A stretch of 64,000 nt of DNA, taken from contig SRSI01000017.1 in NCBI GenBank assembly GCA_005656395.1, positions 62,001 to 126,000 on the forward strand, given 5' to 3'. The first letter of the stretch is position 1; each line of letters begins with the position of its first letter. The DNA is from Strongyloides papillosus. Taxonomy: Eukaryota > Nematoda > Chromadorea > Rhabditida > Strongyloididae. The position numbers and the translations under genes are program-made. Positions 10,933 to 22,841 of the stretch are shown here, piece by piece. The notes under the pieces are model-generated. The model worked only from the letters and a program-made list of their open reading frames with translations, did not search any database and was not told where the DNA came from.

Positions 10933-12359
10933 AACGCATTTTGCGAGTCAGTCGAACATTTTTTTAAAATCTTGTACAATTAAAAATTTTACCCCCCATT
11001 TTTATTTCATAAATAAAAAGAGCAACCAAAAAAATGTATGTTGGCAAATTTATTCGGCTTGAAACTTTGAGATATAGGAGTTGCAACGAGTCAAAGTCGT
11101 AAAAATTGATTTTTACAAGTTTCCAATAAATAGATTTTTTTAAAAATAAATGTTGTTCCTAGGGGTAATTTTTTATGAAAAAACGAATGAGCATACTTTC
11201 CACTTCATAAATTTACGTCTTTAATGTCTTTTGCAATTTTTTTTGAGTTTTTTCAATTTTTGAGTACAAAAATCAAAAAAGCGCATGTTCCCACTATGCT
11301 CATTCGATTTCTCATGTGAATTTACATCTAGATTCATAGAAATCAAAAAAATTAAATGGGAAGGTAAATGTGATCTTGAGTGAAGAACAATACTGGTATT
11401 ATTAAATAGAATAGATGTCTTCACATTTGAGTGCAGAAATCGAAAAAGCGCATGTTCCCACTATGCTCATTCGATTTCTCATGTGATTTTACATCTAACT
11501 CCATGAAAATCAGGAAAATAAAATGGGAAGGTAAACGTGTTCTCATAAAAAATATAGATTTCAATTCAATATAGTAGAATATTGGTACACTTTTTTAATA
11601 AATTTTAAATTTTTTTTATAATAAATATTGTTTCTAACAGTATTTTTATATGAAAAATCGAATAAACACAGTGAGAACATGCGCTTTTTCGATTTTTGTA
11701 CTCAAATGTGAAAACACCTATTCTATATGAAAATACCGGTATTCTTCTTCACTCAAGATCACATTTATCTTCCCATTTTATTCTTCTAAATTTTATGAAT
11801 CTAGATGTAAATTCACATGAGAAATCGAATAAGCATAGTGGGAACATGCGCTTTTTTGATTTTTGTACTCAAAAATTGAAAAATCTTATTTCCTTGGGAA
11901 ATAGCAAGATTCTTCTTCACTCAAGATCACATTTATCTTCCCATTTAAATTTTCTAAATTTTATGAATCTAGATGTAAAATCACATGAAAAATCGAATGA
12001 GCATAGTGGGAGCATGCGCTTTTTTGATTTTTGTACTCAAAAATTGAAAAAACTCAAAAAAAAATTGCAAAAGACATTAAAGACGTAAATTTATGAAGTG
12101 GAAAGTATGCTCATTCATTTTTTCATAAAACATTACCCCTAGGAACAACATTTATTTTTAAAAAAATCTATTTATTGGAAACTTGTAAAAATCAATTTTT
12201 ACGACTTTGACTCGTTGCAGCTCCTGTATCTCAAAGTTTCAAGCCGAATAAATTTGCCAACATACATTTTTTTGGTTGCTCTTTTTATTTATGAAATAAA
12301 AATGGGGAGTAAAATTTTTAATTGTACATCAAATGTCTGATTGACTCACAAAATGGGTT
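10933..12359. mobile_element. Inner foldback element with TTAA target-site duplication
   Basis: A 1427-bp inverted-repeat element nested in the outer foldback. Its ends read AACGCATTTTGCGAGTCA on the left, and AACCCATTTTGTGAGTCA as the reverse complement of the right. Arms run from 10933 to about 11400 and from about 12000 to 12359. It is flanked by TTAA at 10929-10932 and 12360-12363. The uninterrupted equivalent is preserved in the other arm of the outer foldback (about 13326-13345), so the insertion and its 4-bp duplication can be read directly. TTAA duplication is typical of the piggyBac superfamily, so a non-autonomous piggyBac-like foldback is an inference. No transposase is encoded. 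Confidence 0.75.
11268..12045. repeat. Subterminal repeat units inside the inner foldback
   Basis: A unit of about 150-170 bp recurs: about 11268 and 11432 in one orientation, and about 11660, 11820 and 11985 in the other. It contains GCGCATGTTCCCACTATGC, an ATTCGATTTCTCATGTGA segment, and a TCTTGAGTGAAGAA segment. The apparent 67- and 130-codon open frames here are translations of this repeat, not genes. Such internal arrays are typical of foldback elements. Confidence 0.75.
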
Positions 12360-13734
12360 TTAATTAATACCCCTGATTTATCTAGACTAATCAGTATACT
12401 TACATACCAATTTGATCGAATGTATTAAAAGTTCTGTCTATCAATTTACTAACTCGACTAAAAAGTTATACAACGACAATAACTAAACTAGCAATTGTTT
12501 ATTAAGGTTAATATTTTAAAAGTTTGTTACTTTGGGTATATTAAATATATTATAAAATTGAAAAATTAATAAATTGAAATATCGATTCAATTAGTACTAT
12601 TAATTCTGTTTTGTTGAAGCTTCTGTGATACTAAAATTCAGATTTTTAAATGACAAAAGATAAAAAATTATTTTAGATCAAATTTAATATTCTAAATTAA
12701 AATTGTTTTAATAAAAAGATAATTAAAAAATTTGAGGACAAAAATTATAATAATAAATGTTTATGCATTCACTGTATTCTTTTTCAAAAATAAAATAATA
12801 TAAATAGCAAAAATTTTATTATTATTTAGAATAAATGCTATTTTTGCTTCATCAATTATCCTAAGTTAACCCTAATTTTATAACAGAAATTGAGAATAAA
12901 ATTCAAGTATTTTAAACTTAAATAAACACTACAACATCCATAATGTTTGTTAGTTATTTTCTGATTTAAATAATTATAATCTGGAATATTATATTTTATT
13001 TAAAATATTTTTTTATCTTTTACCATTTGAAAATCCGGATTTTAGTACCCCAGAAACTTCAACGAAACAGAATTATCATTAATAATTGAATTAACATTTT
13101 AATTTATTAATATTTAAATTTACTAATTTTTCAATTTTCTAGTATGTTTAAAGTACCCAAAGTAACAAACTTTTAAAACATTAACCCAAATAAAAAATTG
13201 CTAGTTTAGTTATTTTCGTTGTATAGCTTTTTAGTCGAGTTAGTTATATTGATAGACTGAAATTTTAATACAATAGATCAAATTGGTATGCAAGTATACT
13301 GATAGTTTAGATAAATCAGGAGTATTAATTAATTAAAATGTTAAGGACTACTAGTATTGTCTCAATGATGTGTCTTGTTTGACAATTTTGATGAATTTTT
13401 ACTTATATAAAGTTAATTGAGTTGTTTTAACGTCACCTTTTTACGTGCAGTATATAGTGTGTTTTTGATTACTAACTAAAAATAAAATATTTTTATTAAC
13501 ATGTATTTTATAAAAAACAAATCATTCACTTAAAATAAAAATCTAATACTAATAATACTTTTTAATACCTCAATTTACTAATAAAATAATTTTAGAATTT
13601 TTCAAATCTTTAAGAAAAATAGCTTTCACCTGGTATAAGGTAAATAGCTGAGAAAAATTTCTACTTACTTATAGTTTTGGAGATTTCAATTGATTAAAAT
13701 TGCTGCAAGTTAAAAACATAAAGTTTAAGTTTCA

Positions 13735-14684
13735 ATGTTGGATAGTATTGTTAAAAAATGTATTCGTTCTTGCAGAACATATCAACGGTGTAATGTAAAT
13801 AATAAGAAAGCAAAAGTTTTCTATTGGTGTAGTTTCATGATTTTGAGAGAAAATTATGTAGCTGGCATATGTTTTCCAAGAAAAGATAAAGTTATGATAC
13901 ATATGGTTGATAGTACTACATTATATTGGATGGTTGACATTAATCTAAATGTTGAATGTGAAACAGTTCAGTTATGACGGCATCACTTAAATTATGCTGA
14001 AAGTATAGATTCCTGACTCGTTGGAATTCAGGTAATACTTCACACTAGAATAGAACGCTTGAGAGTTTAAATAAATCGAGTATAATGTTATTACTGGTAA
14101 ATCACATCATTAAAAATGATAATAATGTGGCAGATATTGCAATTAGTAATCTTCAACATGTTATATGAAAGATACCAACTAGTAAAATTGAATCGAATGA
14201 TAAACCAATAAATTTGAAAATATTATGTAACGGTAATTTATTTTCTCAAACACCATTGTTGCAGAAAGAGAGAGTCTCGATGAATTGTTTTTAGGCTATA
14301 AATTCAAGTACCCATAAAATGTAGAGAAACATTCTTATAATGAAAAGGGTTTAATTAATGCAAGAGACTTAGAGTTACTTCGTTTGAAAAATGTTGAAAA
14401 AATTAAATTCCCAGAAGATGATAAAAAAAATAGTGAGAAAGAAAAAAAGTACAGAAAAAAGTAGGAATTCGACTGTTTTAAATGATGAGATGTACAAAAT
14501 TGATGATATAGTTCCTAATTCTTTTTGTTAAAGAAAACTTTAATTCGAATGGGAAAGTCCCTATGTTATTAAAGAGATTCTTGGTTCAACTGTCGTACTT
14601 GAGAGAACTGTTAATGGAAAGCGACGTTATATACTACCAAGAAATGTTATCTTAAAAAATCTTAGACACCTGAAGAAACTTTAG
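13735..14684 (+). pseudogene. Degraded integrase region of a retroelement
   Basis: At 13735-13977 an 80-codon frame has a CRTYQRCN motif resembling the second half of the HHCC zinc domain of LTR-retrotransposon integrase, where the usual form is CxxCQ, with one Cys replaced by Tyr. At 14544-14684 a second piece has SPYVIKEILG followed by RNVILKNLRHLKKL and a stop, which fits the C-terminal GPY/F-type module. Between them all frames are broken and the catalytic core is not recognisable. I infer an old LTR element of Ty3/gypsy type, internally deleted and full of stops. Confidence 0.5.
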
Positions 14685-16714
14685 GATGGTGTTATTTTAA
14701 GAAATGGTAAGTGAATGATGTGCAAGTGATCTAGTCCAATTGTGTTAAAGAACATAACCAAATAAATTTTTAATGATCTTATTGCATGATTTAATCATTA
14801 TTTGATTTTTTTACTTTTATAACCGATTTTGTTTATTGTATGTAATATTTGTTGTTATATGTGCCAGCAATAATAATTTTAGTAATAAAATATTATTTTC
14901 TAACATTTTTTTATTTTTAACACAAAGAATCTTGATTCGATTTTTGCAATTTTATAAAGGCTTATTTTTTAATCACTTTTTAATAAATTACCTGTTTTTT
15001 TTACATGTTTGGTTTCTATAATTAGTAATTTTATCATCATCAATAACAGCCCTATAAGGAAACTCTTTTGTTTTTTATAAAGTATGATGGGCACAAAAAG
15101 ATGAAAAATAAAAACCAAATGTTCTAATACATCTTTCTGTGTCATTAACACTATATTGTTGTGTAACAATCATATAACTATCTAAGTGAACTAAATAATT
15201 TAAAATTTGTACAACTTACTAAAACATTTAGCATTTTTTCATATTTCAAATAATGTAAATTTACCGATTTGATTGGTTAAATTCAAATTTAATTTAACTC
15301 TTTCCGTTTAGTTTTTATTTTTTTATAAAGTTTGATTGTAAAATTAGATGCTAGTGTACATTTAAACTAATAGTTGCTATAGAATAAAGATATTTCCAGC
15401 TACTATTTATTTTTGTATTTCTATTTTTTACATATTTTTTAAAATGCAAATTTTTTGCTAAGAAAATTAGAGCGGAAATAACAATCAAAAAAATATTCAT
15501 TTTGATTACTAAGTATATAAAATATTTTAATCTTTTTCTAGAAGAAATTGATAAAATTAAAAGTCATATAGCAATTTTTATAATGTTTTAGTTTTATTTA
15601 AGAAATAACTAGAAATTTTTAAAAAATTGGCAATTTAAACTTCTTTCATCATATTATATATTAGTTCTATGATATAATAAAAACACAATTGCTTTATATA
15701 TTGTTGGAAAAATATATATTGAAATAAATACTATGATTTTAATAACATTAATAAAGAATCAGCGAACATATTTTATAATATGTTCATGAAAAATACAAAA
15801 TTAAAACTATATTTTTTAATATTAAATGAATAACTTTTGAATGAAAAATCATATTTGCAATAAGTGATTATACAATTATAATTTATTAATCATATTTAAA
15901 CACTTAAAATATATCCTTTTCTTTATATACTATTATTCATATTTTGTAATACATATAAGCCAATAAAATATTACCATATTTTTAATTTGATTTTTAATTT
16001 AAAGAAGAAAGTGTATACCTAATATGATATTCTTAAGTCCTGCTGTTAATAGTGCTTAATATTCATTAGAGTTCCATAATGTTAAATACTCTTTGCTAGA
16101 TTAAATTTGATTAATAACACTATTTAAAAAATCAGTAAAAAATAGTTATATTCATAATAATATATAGTAAATCATGAACAAAATATTAAGATTGTTTTAC
16201 ATTTCTACTAGGTGATTGTTTGTATGTTTTTTTAAAAACAAAAATACAGTTTTTATATTGATAATAAGTGTTTTACTGTTTTATTTTGAAATTTTAATTA
16301 TTATATTAAAAATTCTTATATTATTCATTATTATAATTCGCAATAATTTATATTAGTGATCAACAATACTGCCTTATAGAATTGCCTATTTTTACCTAAT
16401 AGTCGTGTCTTATAACGATGTCTTGTGGTACTATTTTGATATTAGACCTCTTTTTTCTTACATCGTCAGTTTTTATAATTTTCATCGCGCAGTCGTGTCG
16501 TTAAGAATATTTCTTTATTTTTTTAATTCTTAACTAAAATGGATACGGATAAAATATTCGATGAATTAAGAGATTCTTGGAAGACAGAAGCTAATAAATG
16601 ATAATAACCAAATATTAATTAGAAGTCAAAGCTCTTAAAACAGTAAAACTGGAGGAAAGACTCTTATTTGTCGACAAGAGATTTATTACAGTTTTAAGAG
16701 CTCAAAAAATTATA
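14685..16714. other. Non-coding region with one tiny open frame
   Basis: Mostly AT-rich DNA with no gene. About 16370-16540 is less AT-biased and carries two AGTCGTGTC copies (about 16401 and 16490). A 20-codon frame (MDTDKIFDELRDSWKTEANK) follows at about 16540. It could be the start of a lost retroelement Gag or a broken exon; I cannot decide. Confidence 0.35.
16629..16704. repeat. Short imperfect hairpin next to a mariner end
   Basis: AGCTCTTAAAACAGTAA at about 16629 pairs with TTACAGTTTTAAGAGCT at about 16686 with one mismatch, leaving a loop of about 40 nt. It ends about 10 bp before the mariner-like element. It may be a MITE remnant; no function can be assigned. Confidence 0.45.
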
Positions 16715-17627
16715 TTAGGTTAAGAAATAAATAATGGCCGCAAATTCTTACTACAATTTTCCATTGTAAAAAATTAGGATAAATAAATTTTAATTAAAAC
16801 AGTCTTTATGTAGAAATGTAGGGGGACTTGTCCTGATAATATTTTGCATATTACCTTAATTTATAGATAAATTTATAATAAAGTTATGTCCGATTTTAAA
16901 AATGTTGTCAAAAAGAAAATTACAGGTAATTTTCCATGAGTTCAAACTTTGACGTAATAGAGTTGAAGCATATCGAAATATAGTAAATGCAGAGAGGAAA
17001 GGGTCAACTTCTGAACACTTTTTGCGTCGGTGGTTTGAGAAATTCCAAGGGTTTAATTTTGACCTCAATATTTAAGAGGGTAAAAGAGGACCCTTTACTA
17101 CCAATACTCACAATTATTGGGAGATTGTCGAGCTAAACCTAAAGCAGTGACCAGGAGGGTTGAAATATATTGACAGGAGCTTGAGAAAATGAATAAAAAA
17201 CTAAAAAAAAACCATCCGACTTTAAAAATAGGAATATTCCAATATTATAGAATGACAAGATAAGATGCCAAATTTCAAAACTAATTTTAAAAAAACATGG
17301 TGAATTGAAATATGGAGCTCTACCTCACCCTCTATACTCCCCTGATCTCTTCCTTACAATTTCCGATTTGTTTAAGCATTTAGATGCATTTTATAAAAAT
17401 AAATTTTTTATGAATCAGGAGTCGACAGAAAGCGATTTCGGTGACTTTTATTAGATCCAAAAGTTCTGAATCTTAAGAAAAGGAGATTCAAAAGCTGTTA
17501 GAATGTTGAGGAAAATGTGTAGATTCTATCAGGTATTATTTTACTTAATTTATTAAACTTTAACTTAAATAAATATGGACTTAATTAATTTTTACTGTCC
17601 GCGACCATTATTTATTCCCCAACCTAA
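16715..17627 (+). pseudogene. Decayed mariner-family transposon
   Basis: Terminal inverted repeats of about 27 bp (TTAGGTTAAGAAATAAATAA on the left; the reverse complement of the right begins TTAGGTTGGGGAATAAATAA) are flanked by TA (16713-16714 and 17628-17629). Inside, the plus strand has pieces of mariner transposase: an N-terminal helix-turn-helix part near 16955-17080 (LRRWFEKFQGFNFDL, compare the family RxWFxRFxxGxFxL) and the C-terminal HPLYSPDL motif near 17320. The frame is broken repeatedly, and at 913 bp the copy is about 400 bp shorter than a typical 1.3-kb mariner. The middle catalytic aspartate region is missing, so it is dead. Confidence 0.85.
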
Positions 17628-17629
17628 TA

Positions 17630-19335
17630 TAATATTAAATGATATTTTAATAAAATTTAGGCTATCAGATAAATAATATTTCATGAAATAATATAATTCT
17701 TAATAATTCAAAAAATAAAAACATATTTATAAAGGATTTTATTACATGTTAATAAATGCTCCTTTTAGAAGCTTTTATAATTTTACATAAAACAAATTCT
17801 AATCTTTTATTTTAAATGTTTTCTAGGAAACAGATAAAAATCTAAAACGGGAATAATAGTATCACAGAAAAAAAGCAAGTTATTTTAAAAATCTTCTAAT
17901 TTTAATTTTTATGAGCAACATATTTACGACAATATTAAATGAAAGTCAAAAAAATCTGATTTTACTAGGTAGGACAAATTTACTACATTTTACAAAGATC
18001 TATGCCTTTTTTGTGTTTATGTTTTTAATAATTAAATTTTAAATACTTGTGATAGTTTTAAATAAAATATTTTTTTTATTTTGAAGTTTAAAGAAAAATT
18101 TTAAATAAGAAATTACTTTTAAAATACTTAATGTATCATATTTAAGTAAATAGCAAAAATAGAAATTGATACAAGAATAAAAGTCGAGTATAAAAAGTTT
18201 TACAAATTTTTTATGTAGTTACAGCACAATAATTTTGATATTTGCAAGTATACAAAAATTTATCTTATCTTTTTATGTAAGTATAATCCATCAAACCTTT
18301 ATGTAATGATTTAATATATAAATGTATTTTAGATAAATTAATTAACATGTTGCCAACCGCTTTATGAATTTTCTTGACGAGAAAATCTCCCTCTATTCGC
18401 TCATCATTTTTTATTTTATTCGATTTTTAAAATTTCTTCGACGAGTGTAAATTAAAAAATATTCAATTGCTTTTAGTGGTTATTTCTAAAATGTAAAATT
18501 ATTGTGTTAACGAAAAATCTTAGTTAATTTTAGCGGTAATGAGAGGTCAAAGTTAATTCTGTTGATAACGAGAGACCCCCATGTTGTTGATTAAAGACTT
18601 CTAGTGTATGGAATTCAGCGGTTAAAAAGACTGTTTAAAAAAAGAATAATTCTAGAAAAAATGACATGGTAAAAATCGTCATAGTGTTAAAAATATCAAT
18701 AGATATGGTTGATGATTATTAACTCGATATTTATGTATTTAAGAAGCCTGTTTTAATAGCTACTTACATGGATGGAAATCTACACAATATATTGACTGCT
18801 GATGAGAAAGAAGTAACAATATGGCTTTTGCAACAAAGCAATTCTTTACGACTCTATCGGGCAATTTGATGAAAATACTTGGCGTTGAGGATAAAAGCCA
18901 AAAAACCATATTTAGTTTATTTCTTTTTGCAAGAATGGTAATTGTAATACAAGACTTTATAATGACCTGAAAATATATTAAGATTAAAAGAAGAGTGCAC
19001 ATATATATGGAAGGTTCCGGAGACCATTTTCAAAGTTAAAGATGAAAAAAGAATGACACTGTTAAATGCGAATTGATGTACTGATATTTTCCAAAATATT
19101 TCTTTCTTTAGTTGGCAAGAAGCAGCCAAGGAAATTGCTTGTAAGCAACAACCAATTTTATCAACCTAAGGTTAGTGAGAGTTAAATGATGACACCAGTT
19201 TAATGATCATAAGTTCTTTAGATGTCAGTCCATAATATTAGATAGAAAATGAATAACTCAAGGCATGTCTTTACGTCTACTATAAACTTCTGTGATAAAT
19301 AGATATCGATTAAAAATAATGAAATTCTTTTTATT
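17630..19335. other. Non-coding or unreadably degraded DNA
   Basis: No supported gene. Around 18350-18620 the sequence is less AT-rich, and around 18770-19000 short broken frames occur. They could be the worn 5' part of the retroelement that follows, but no family motif is visible. Confidence 0.35.
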
Positions 19336-20900
19336 TTGAATGGTTACGATATTCCAAATCATGATAAGATAAAAAGCAGAATGACATATATAAATTTTAA
19401 ACTTAGTAATGCAAGTTTAAATGAGGTATATAAATTTATAAATCGCAGTACAGTAAGAAAAATCAAAAAAAATGAAACTAAAATAATTCATCGATTATAC
19501 AATATCCCTTGTACTAATAGAAAAGTACGGTTAATACATGATTTGACCTTACTGAATAAACGATCATCTGATCTACCAAATTTTCATTGTGATACAATCA
19601 AAACAGTAATAGATTTGTTAACATCTGATTGTTTTTATCGCGAAAATCGATATAAATATAGTATATTACTGTTTTGATACTAAAGAATCCACTTAATATT
19701 ATTTTGCTCTTTCCACAAACAATACTACTTTATGTTTTAACAATTACCTATAGAATTTTTATATTCACCATATGTATCTAATACGGCATTGACGAGTGTT
19801 AAAGTACTGCTAGAAAAAAAGGATATAATAGTAGCGAGATATTATGACGATTTTATGATAATTAATAAGATTATAACTAGTTTAGATAAACATGTTAATA
19901 AAGTTCTGAATACGTTGAACACTTTGGTATGGTTTTAATAATGAGAAAAAAATTGCTTATAAAGATAAGTTCTTGGGTTATCGTATTAATGCTAGAGACA
20001 AATGGATAAATATCTTGTAGTGACCTAACCAAATGACATATGTTGCGATATTAAAAGTTACCGGGCGACGTTTATTTTGCATTGCAAAAGTTTATAAAAA
20101 TTACAACAATATACCACAAATTTTTTTAGAAAAAACAACCAATTTTTCATGTTACAAATTTGTCATGACACTCTCCGGTAAGTTTACCTTTTTCGAATAA
20201 ATATTTTGAAAAAGTAGGTGATTAAGATGTTGGCTAGCATTTCATTACATTTTCATTTACCTCTAAACATTACTCAAATAAAGATTATAAAAAATGAGTT
20301 AATAAATCATCCTAGTAAATTGAATGAAAATATATCAAGTTATAATTAAAGACATATTTTTAGAGATAAAGTTAGACTATTACTAAAAAAGCCATGTTTA
20401 TTTTAAGTCAGTTGAAATTTATGAATTTCACTTTATATATGTTATATTCTAGGTTTTTAGTAGAATCTATAAGAAACAAAAAGTAAATCAACATTTGTGG
20501 GTTGATACTGAAAACCTTAGGAGAGTTTTTAAAGAAGTAGTGGTAATTTTAAAAACATTTAAAGAAAGATTATTAAATAGATTTTATTATAAACACAAAT
20601 GCCTTTGATTTGGAGTATGGTTATGTCTGTTAAGCATTAAGTCGTTGTGTAGTTGACTTGTTTCTTTTAGCATTTTAAGATAAAATTACTTCAGTAAAAG
20701 AGTTCTGCATAATATGGTGGACTTAGTATGAAATAGAAGGCCGTATAGAAAACACTAATTTATTTATTAAAAAAGGTACTTGTAATGTGATTAGTTGGAT
20801 AACAAGATAATTCTAGAAATAAAGAGACCAACAAGCTAGTAAAAATGATACTATAGTATATAGATGTTTATAACAAAGCTACTATTCCTTAATATATTCC
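19336..20900 (+). pseudogene. Degraded reverse transcriptase, DIRS/PAT-like
   Basis: A 113-codon frame (19336-19677) contains VRLIHDLTLLNKRSSDLPNF followed by a FHCDTIKTVIDLL segment. This resembles the finger region of DIRS-type reverse transcriptases (family pattern DLxxLNxxxxxxxFxMET). After a frame break, QLPIEFLYSP and the active-site block YYDDFMII (YYDD at 19840-19851) follow, then FLGYRI near 19970. Beyond that, weak similarity continues in broken frames to about 20.9 kb, including an HLWVDTENLRRV piece. Frameshifts and stops show it is inactive. The DIRS/PAT assignment is tentative, Ty3/gypsy being the alternative. No tyrosine recombinase was found. Confidence 0.6.
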
Positions 20901-21941
20901 TTTTAAATGTAATTTGGCAGATCTACTTTGTTGCGACTTAAAAATTACGGAAAAAAACAGTTACATAATACGAAAGATAATGGCAAAAAAATAGTTTTTT
21001 AAAGAGTTATACAAAAAGGTCCTTAATTGTATGATATCTTTTTATAATACAATATCGAGTTTTTTTATTGATGAGGATTGAATGTTTTTTGAATCACCTT
21101 TTAAAATTAAAAAGAAAAATTTATTTGTTATATTTTCTGCCTATAAATAATACTTAAAGCATTCTAAATGAGATATTAAGGGAGAGTCCTAAAATTTATG
21201 TTTTATTAATATCATTCTGGATATCTTGCTCTTATTGTTCATTTCTTTCTAATTATTCTAATATTGTTGTTACATCGGTGTTGGCAGAGGATCAAGTTTT
21301 GCCAAAACTAGAAAATTCAACACAATGAAAAAAATATCTAAAAAATTAAAATGCGTAGAATTTGAAGAAAATTATAATCAAACCTTTTCAGTACTTTATA
21401 TAAACTCTTTAGACTACAATCTCATATAATATCATTTTAAAAAGAGGAGTTGCATATGTTTTGATCAAAAAAGAAAATGAGAAATTTCTATTTGCAAAAA
21501 TCAGATACAATTACTTTTATTTTTTTACATTAATAATAATGCATTTTTAGATAAGTTTTTTTGAGATACAACGGTCAAAGTGTAAGTTTAATATTTTAAC
21601 ATATCTAGAAATACTTCTTATAAAAAATTTAAAAAAAAATAGTTGGCGAAAAAATACGTTGGACACCCCAAAAGTTTTTAATATATTTTAGATACCTTTT
21701 TTTAAAATAATACAGTTAGAATAAAAATTTAGTAATTATGGAATTTCTTATTTTCTTTAAAACATTTTTTAATAAATGACGGCTGAAATATAAGCTTGAA
21801 GTTGAATTAATTTTCTAAATGTTGTTTTTCAGATACGAATTTTATATATACGAGAAGAAATCAGATCAAGAGAAATAAAGCTAAAACAAACAATACATAC
21901 GAAAATTGATTAAATATAACTACTTATTAGAATATATTATA
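20901..21941. other. Non-coding AT-rich DNA
   Basis: No gene recognised; possibly the worn 3' end of the preceding retroelement. Confidence 0.35.
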
Positions 21942-22839
21942 CAGGGTGGGCCAAAAGTCACGACACAGTTGAAGTAAAACACTTTATAACTTTTTTTGTA
22001 GGCGACATATTTTTATGGTATTATACGCATTTTGTAAAGGATGTGTGGAGAATAATATATCTCAAGATCGTTCTCAAGAATGAACTTGAAAAAAGTTTTT
22101 TAATTTCTTAATATTTTACATTTAAAAAAAGTATTTCTTAATTTTTTTCAATTTAAACTTATTTTTAAGTTTAGAACACATGAATACAATTCGTAATAAG
22201 TCAATATTTTACACGATTACGTATGAAAAATGATGTCTTTTAAATGATCACCATTTAATTTCTTGCACAAGCTTGTTCATTATAAAACATTAATTATTAC
22301 TCTTATTAAATTGTTTTATTTAACTCTTTGAAATGATTTACAACATTTAATAATGCATGTCTTGACGAAGCTTGGATCACATTGTAATAGGTTTTGAATA
22401 ATTTTTGAGTTGTAACGATTGAACATCTGTTGGTGTAGCAATCACGAACTATTTTTGTTCGTTCTTCAGTAGAATATTTCTTAAAGAGATAACAACGATA
22501 AAAAATATTTTAAATATATGAAGGAAATTAATGTTGTATAAACAAAATATTTTATGAAGAAAAATGTTTTTAACTAACATTTTAAGCATCTAACATTTAT
22601 TTTTTAATCAATTGAAATATTTTAAGATGTACTTTATAAACAAAAATACGAACATTTTGATTTAATTTAATACAACTTTTCGTAAAGATCATTCTTGAGA
22701 ACGATCTTGTGATATATTATTCTATAAATCATCCTCTACAAAATGCGTATAATATCATTTAAATATGTTAACTACGAAAAAAGTTATAACATTTATAATG
22801 TGTTCCATCCAACTGTGTCATGACTTTTGGCCCACCCTG
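21942..22839. mobile_element. 0.9-kb inverted-repeat DNA transposon (Tc1/mariner-like derivative)
   Basis: Terminal inverted repeats of about 150 bp start CAGGGTGGGCCAAAAGTCA, with about 85% identity by eye between ends. The element is flanked by TA (21940-21941 and 22840-22841). The CAGGGTG...AAAAGTC terminus and TA flank fit the Tc1/mariner/IS630 superfamily. Length is 898 bp. A diverged relative of almost the same length lies at 34392-35293. A remnant of a transposase DNA-binding domain is on the minus strand (22305-22482). Confidence 0.8.
22305..22482 (-). pseudogene. Remnant N-terminal HTH domain of a transposase
   Basis: A minus-strand open stretch of about 59 codons begins KKYSTEERTKIVRDCYTN and continues with helix-turn-helix spacing to a VVNHF segment and a stop. 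This resembles the helix-turn-helix domain (DUF4817-like pattern, EERxxIVxxY...F...F......LVxxF) found at the N-terminus of some Tc1/mariner-related proteins in arthropods and nematodes. The catalytic part is absent, so this is an internally deleted copy. Confidence 0.6.
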
Positions 22840-22841
22840 TA

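Larger units (their letters stand above)
10793..13615. mobile_element. Outer foldback (long inverted repeat) element, interrupted by an inner one
   Basis: The left arm is 10793-10932 plus 12360-about 12700; the right arm is about 13000-13615. They are reverse complements with moderate divergence. For example, AAATTGAGGTATT (left) pairs with AATACCTCAATTT (right, near 13565), and ACCAATTTGATC at about 12408 pairs with GATCAAATTGGT at about 13278. A central non-repeated part of roughly 300 bp separates the arms. The right arm has an extra block of about 149 bp (13354-13503) flanked by GTATT repeats that is missing on the left. No transposase frame was found. I could not define a target-site duplication for the outer element. 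Confidence 0.75.

Noticed and set aside
11221..12088. Open frames of 67 and 130 codons with repeated FDFCTQKLK-type peptides
   Set aside because: They are translations of the subterminal repeats of the inner foldback in both orientations. The peptide repetition follows the DNA repetition, not a protein family.
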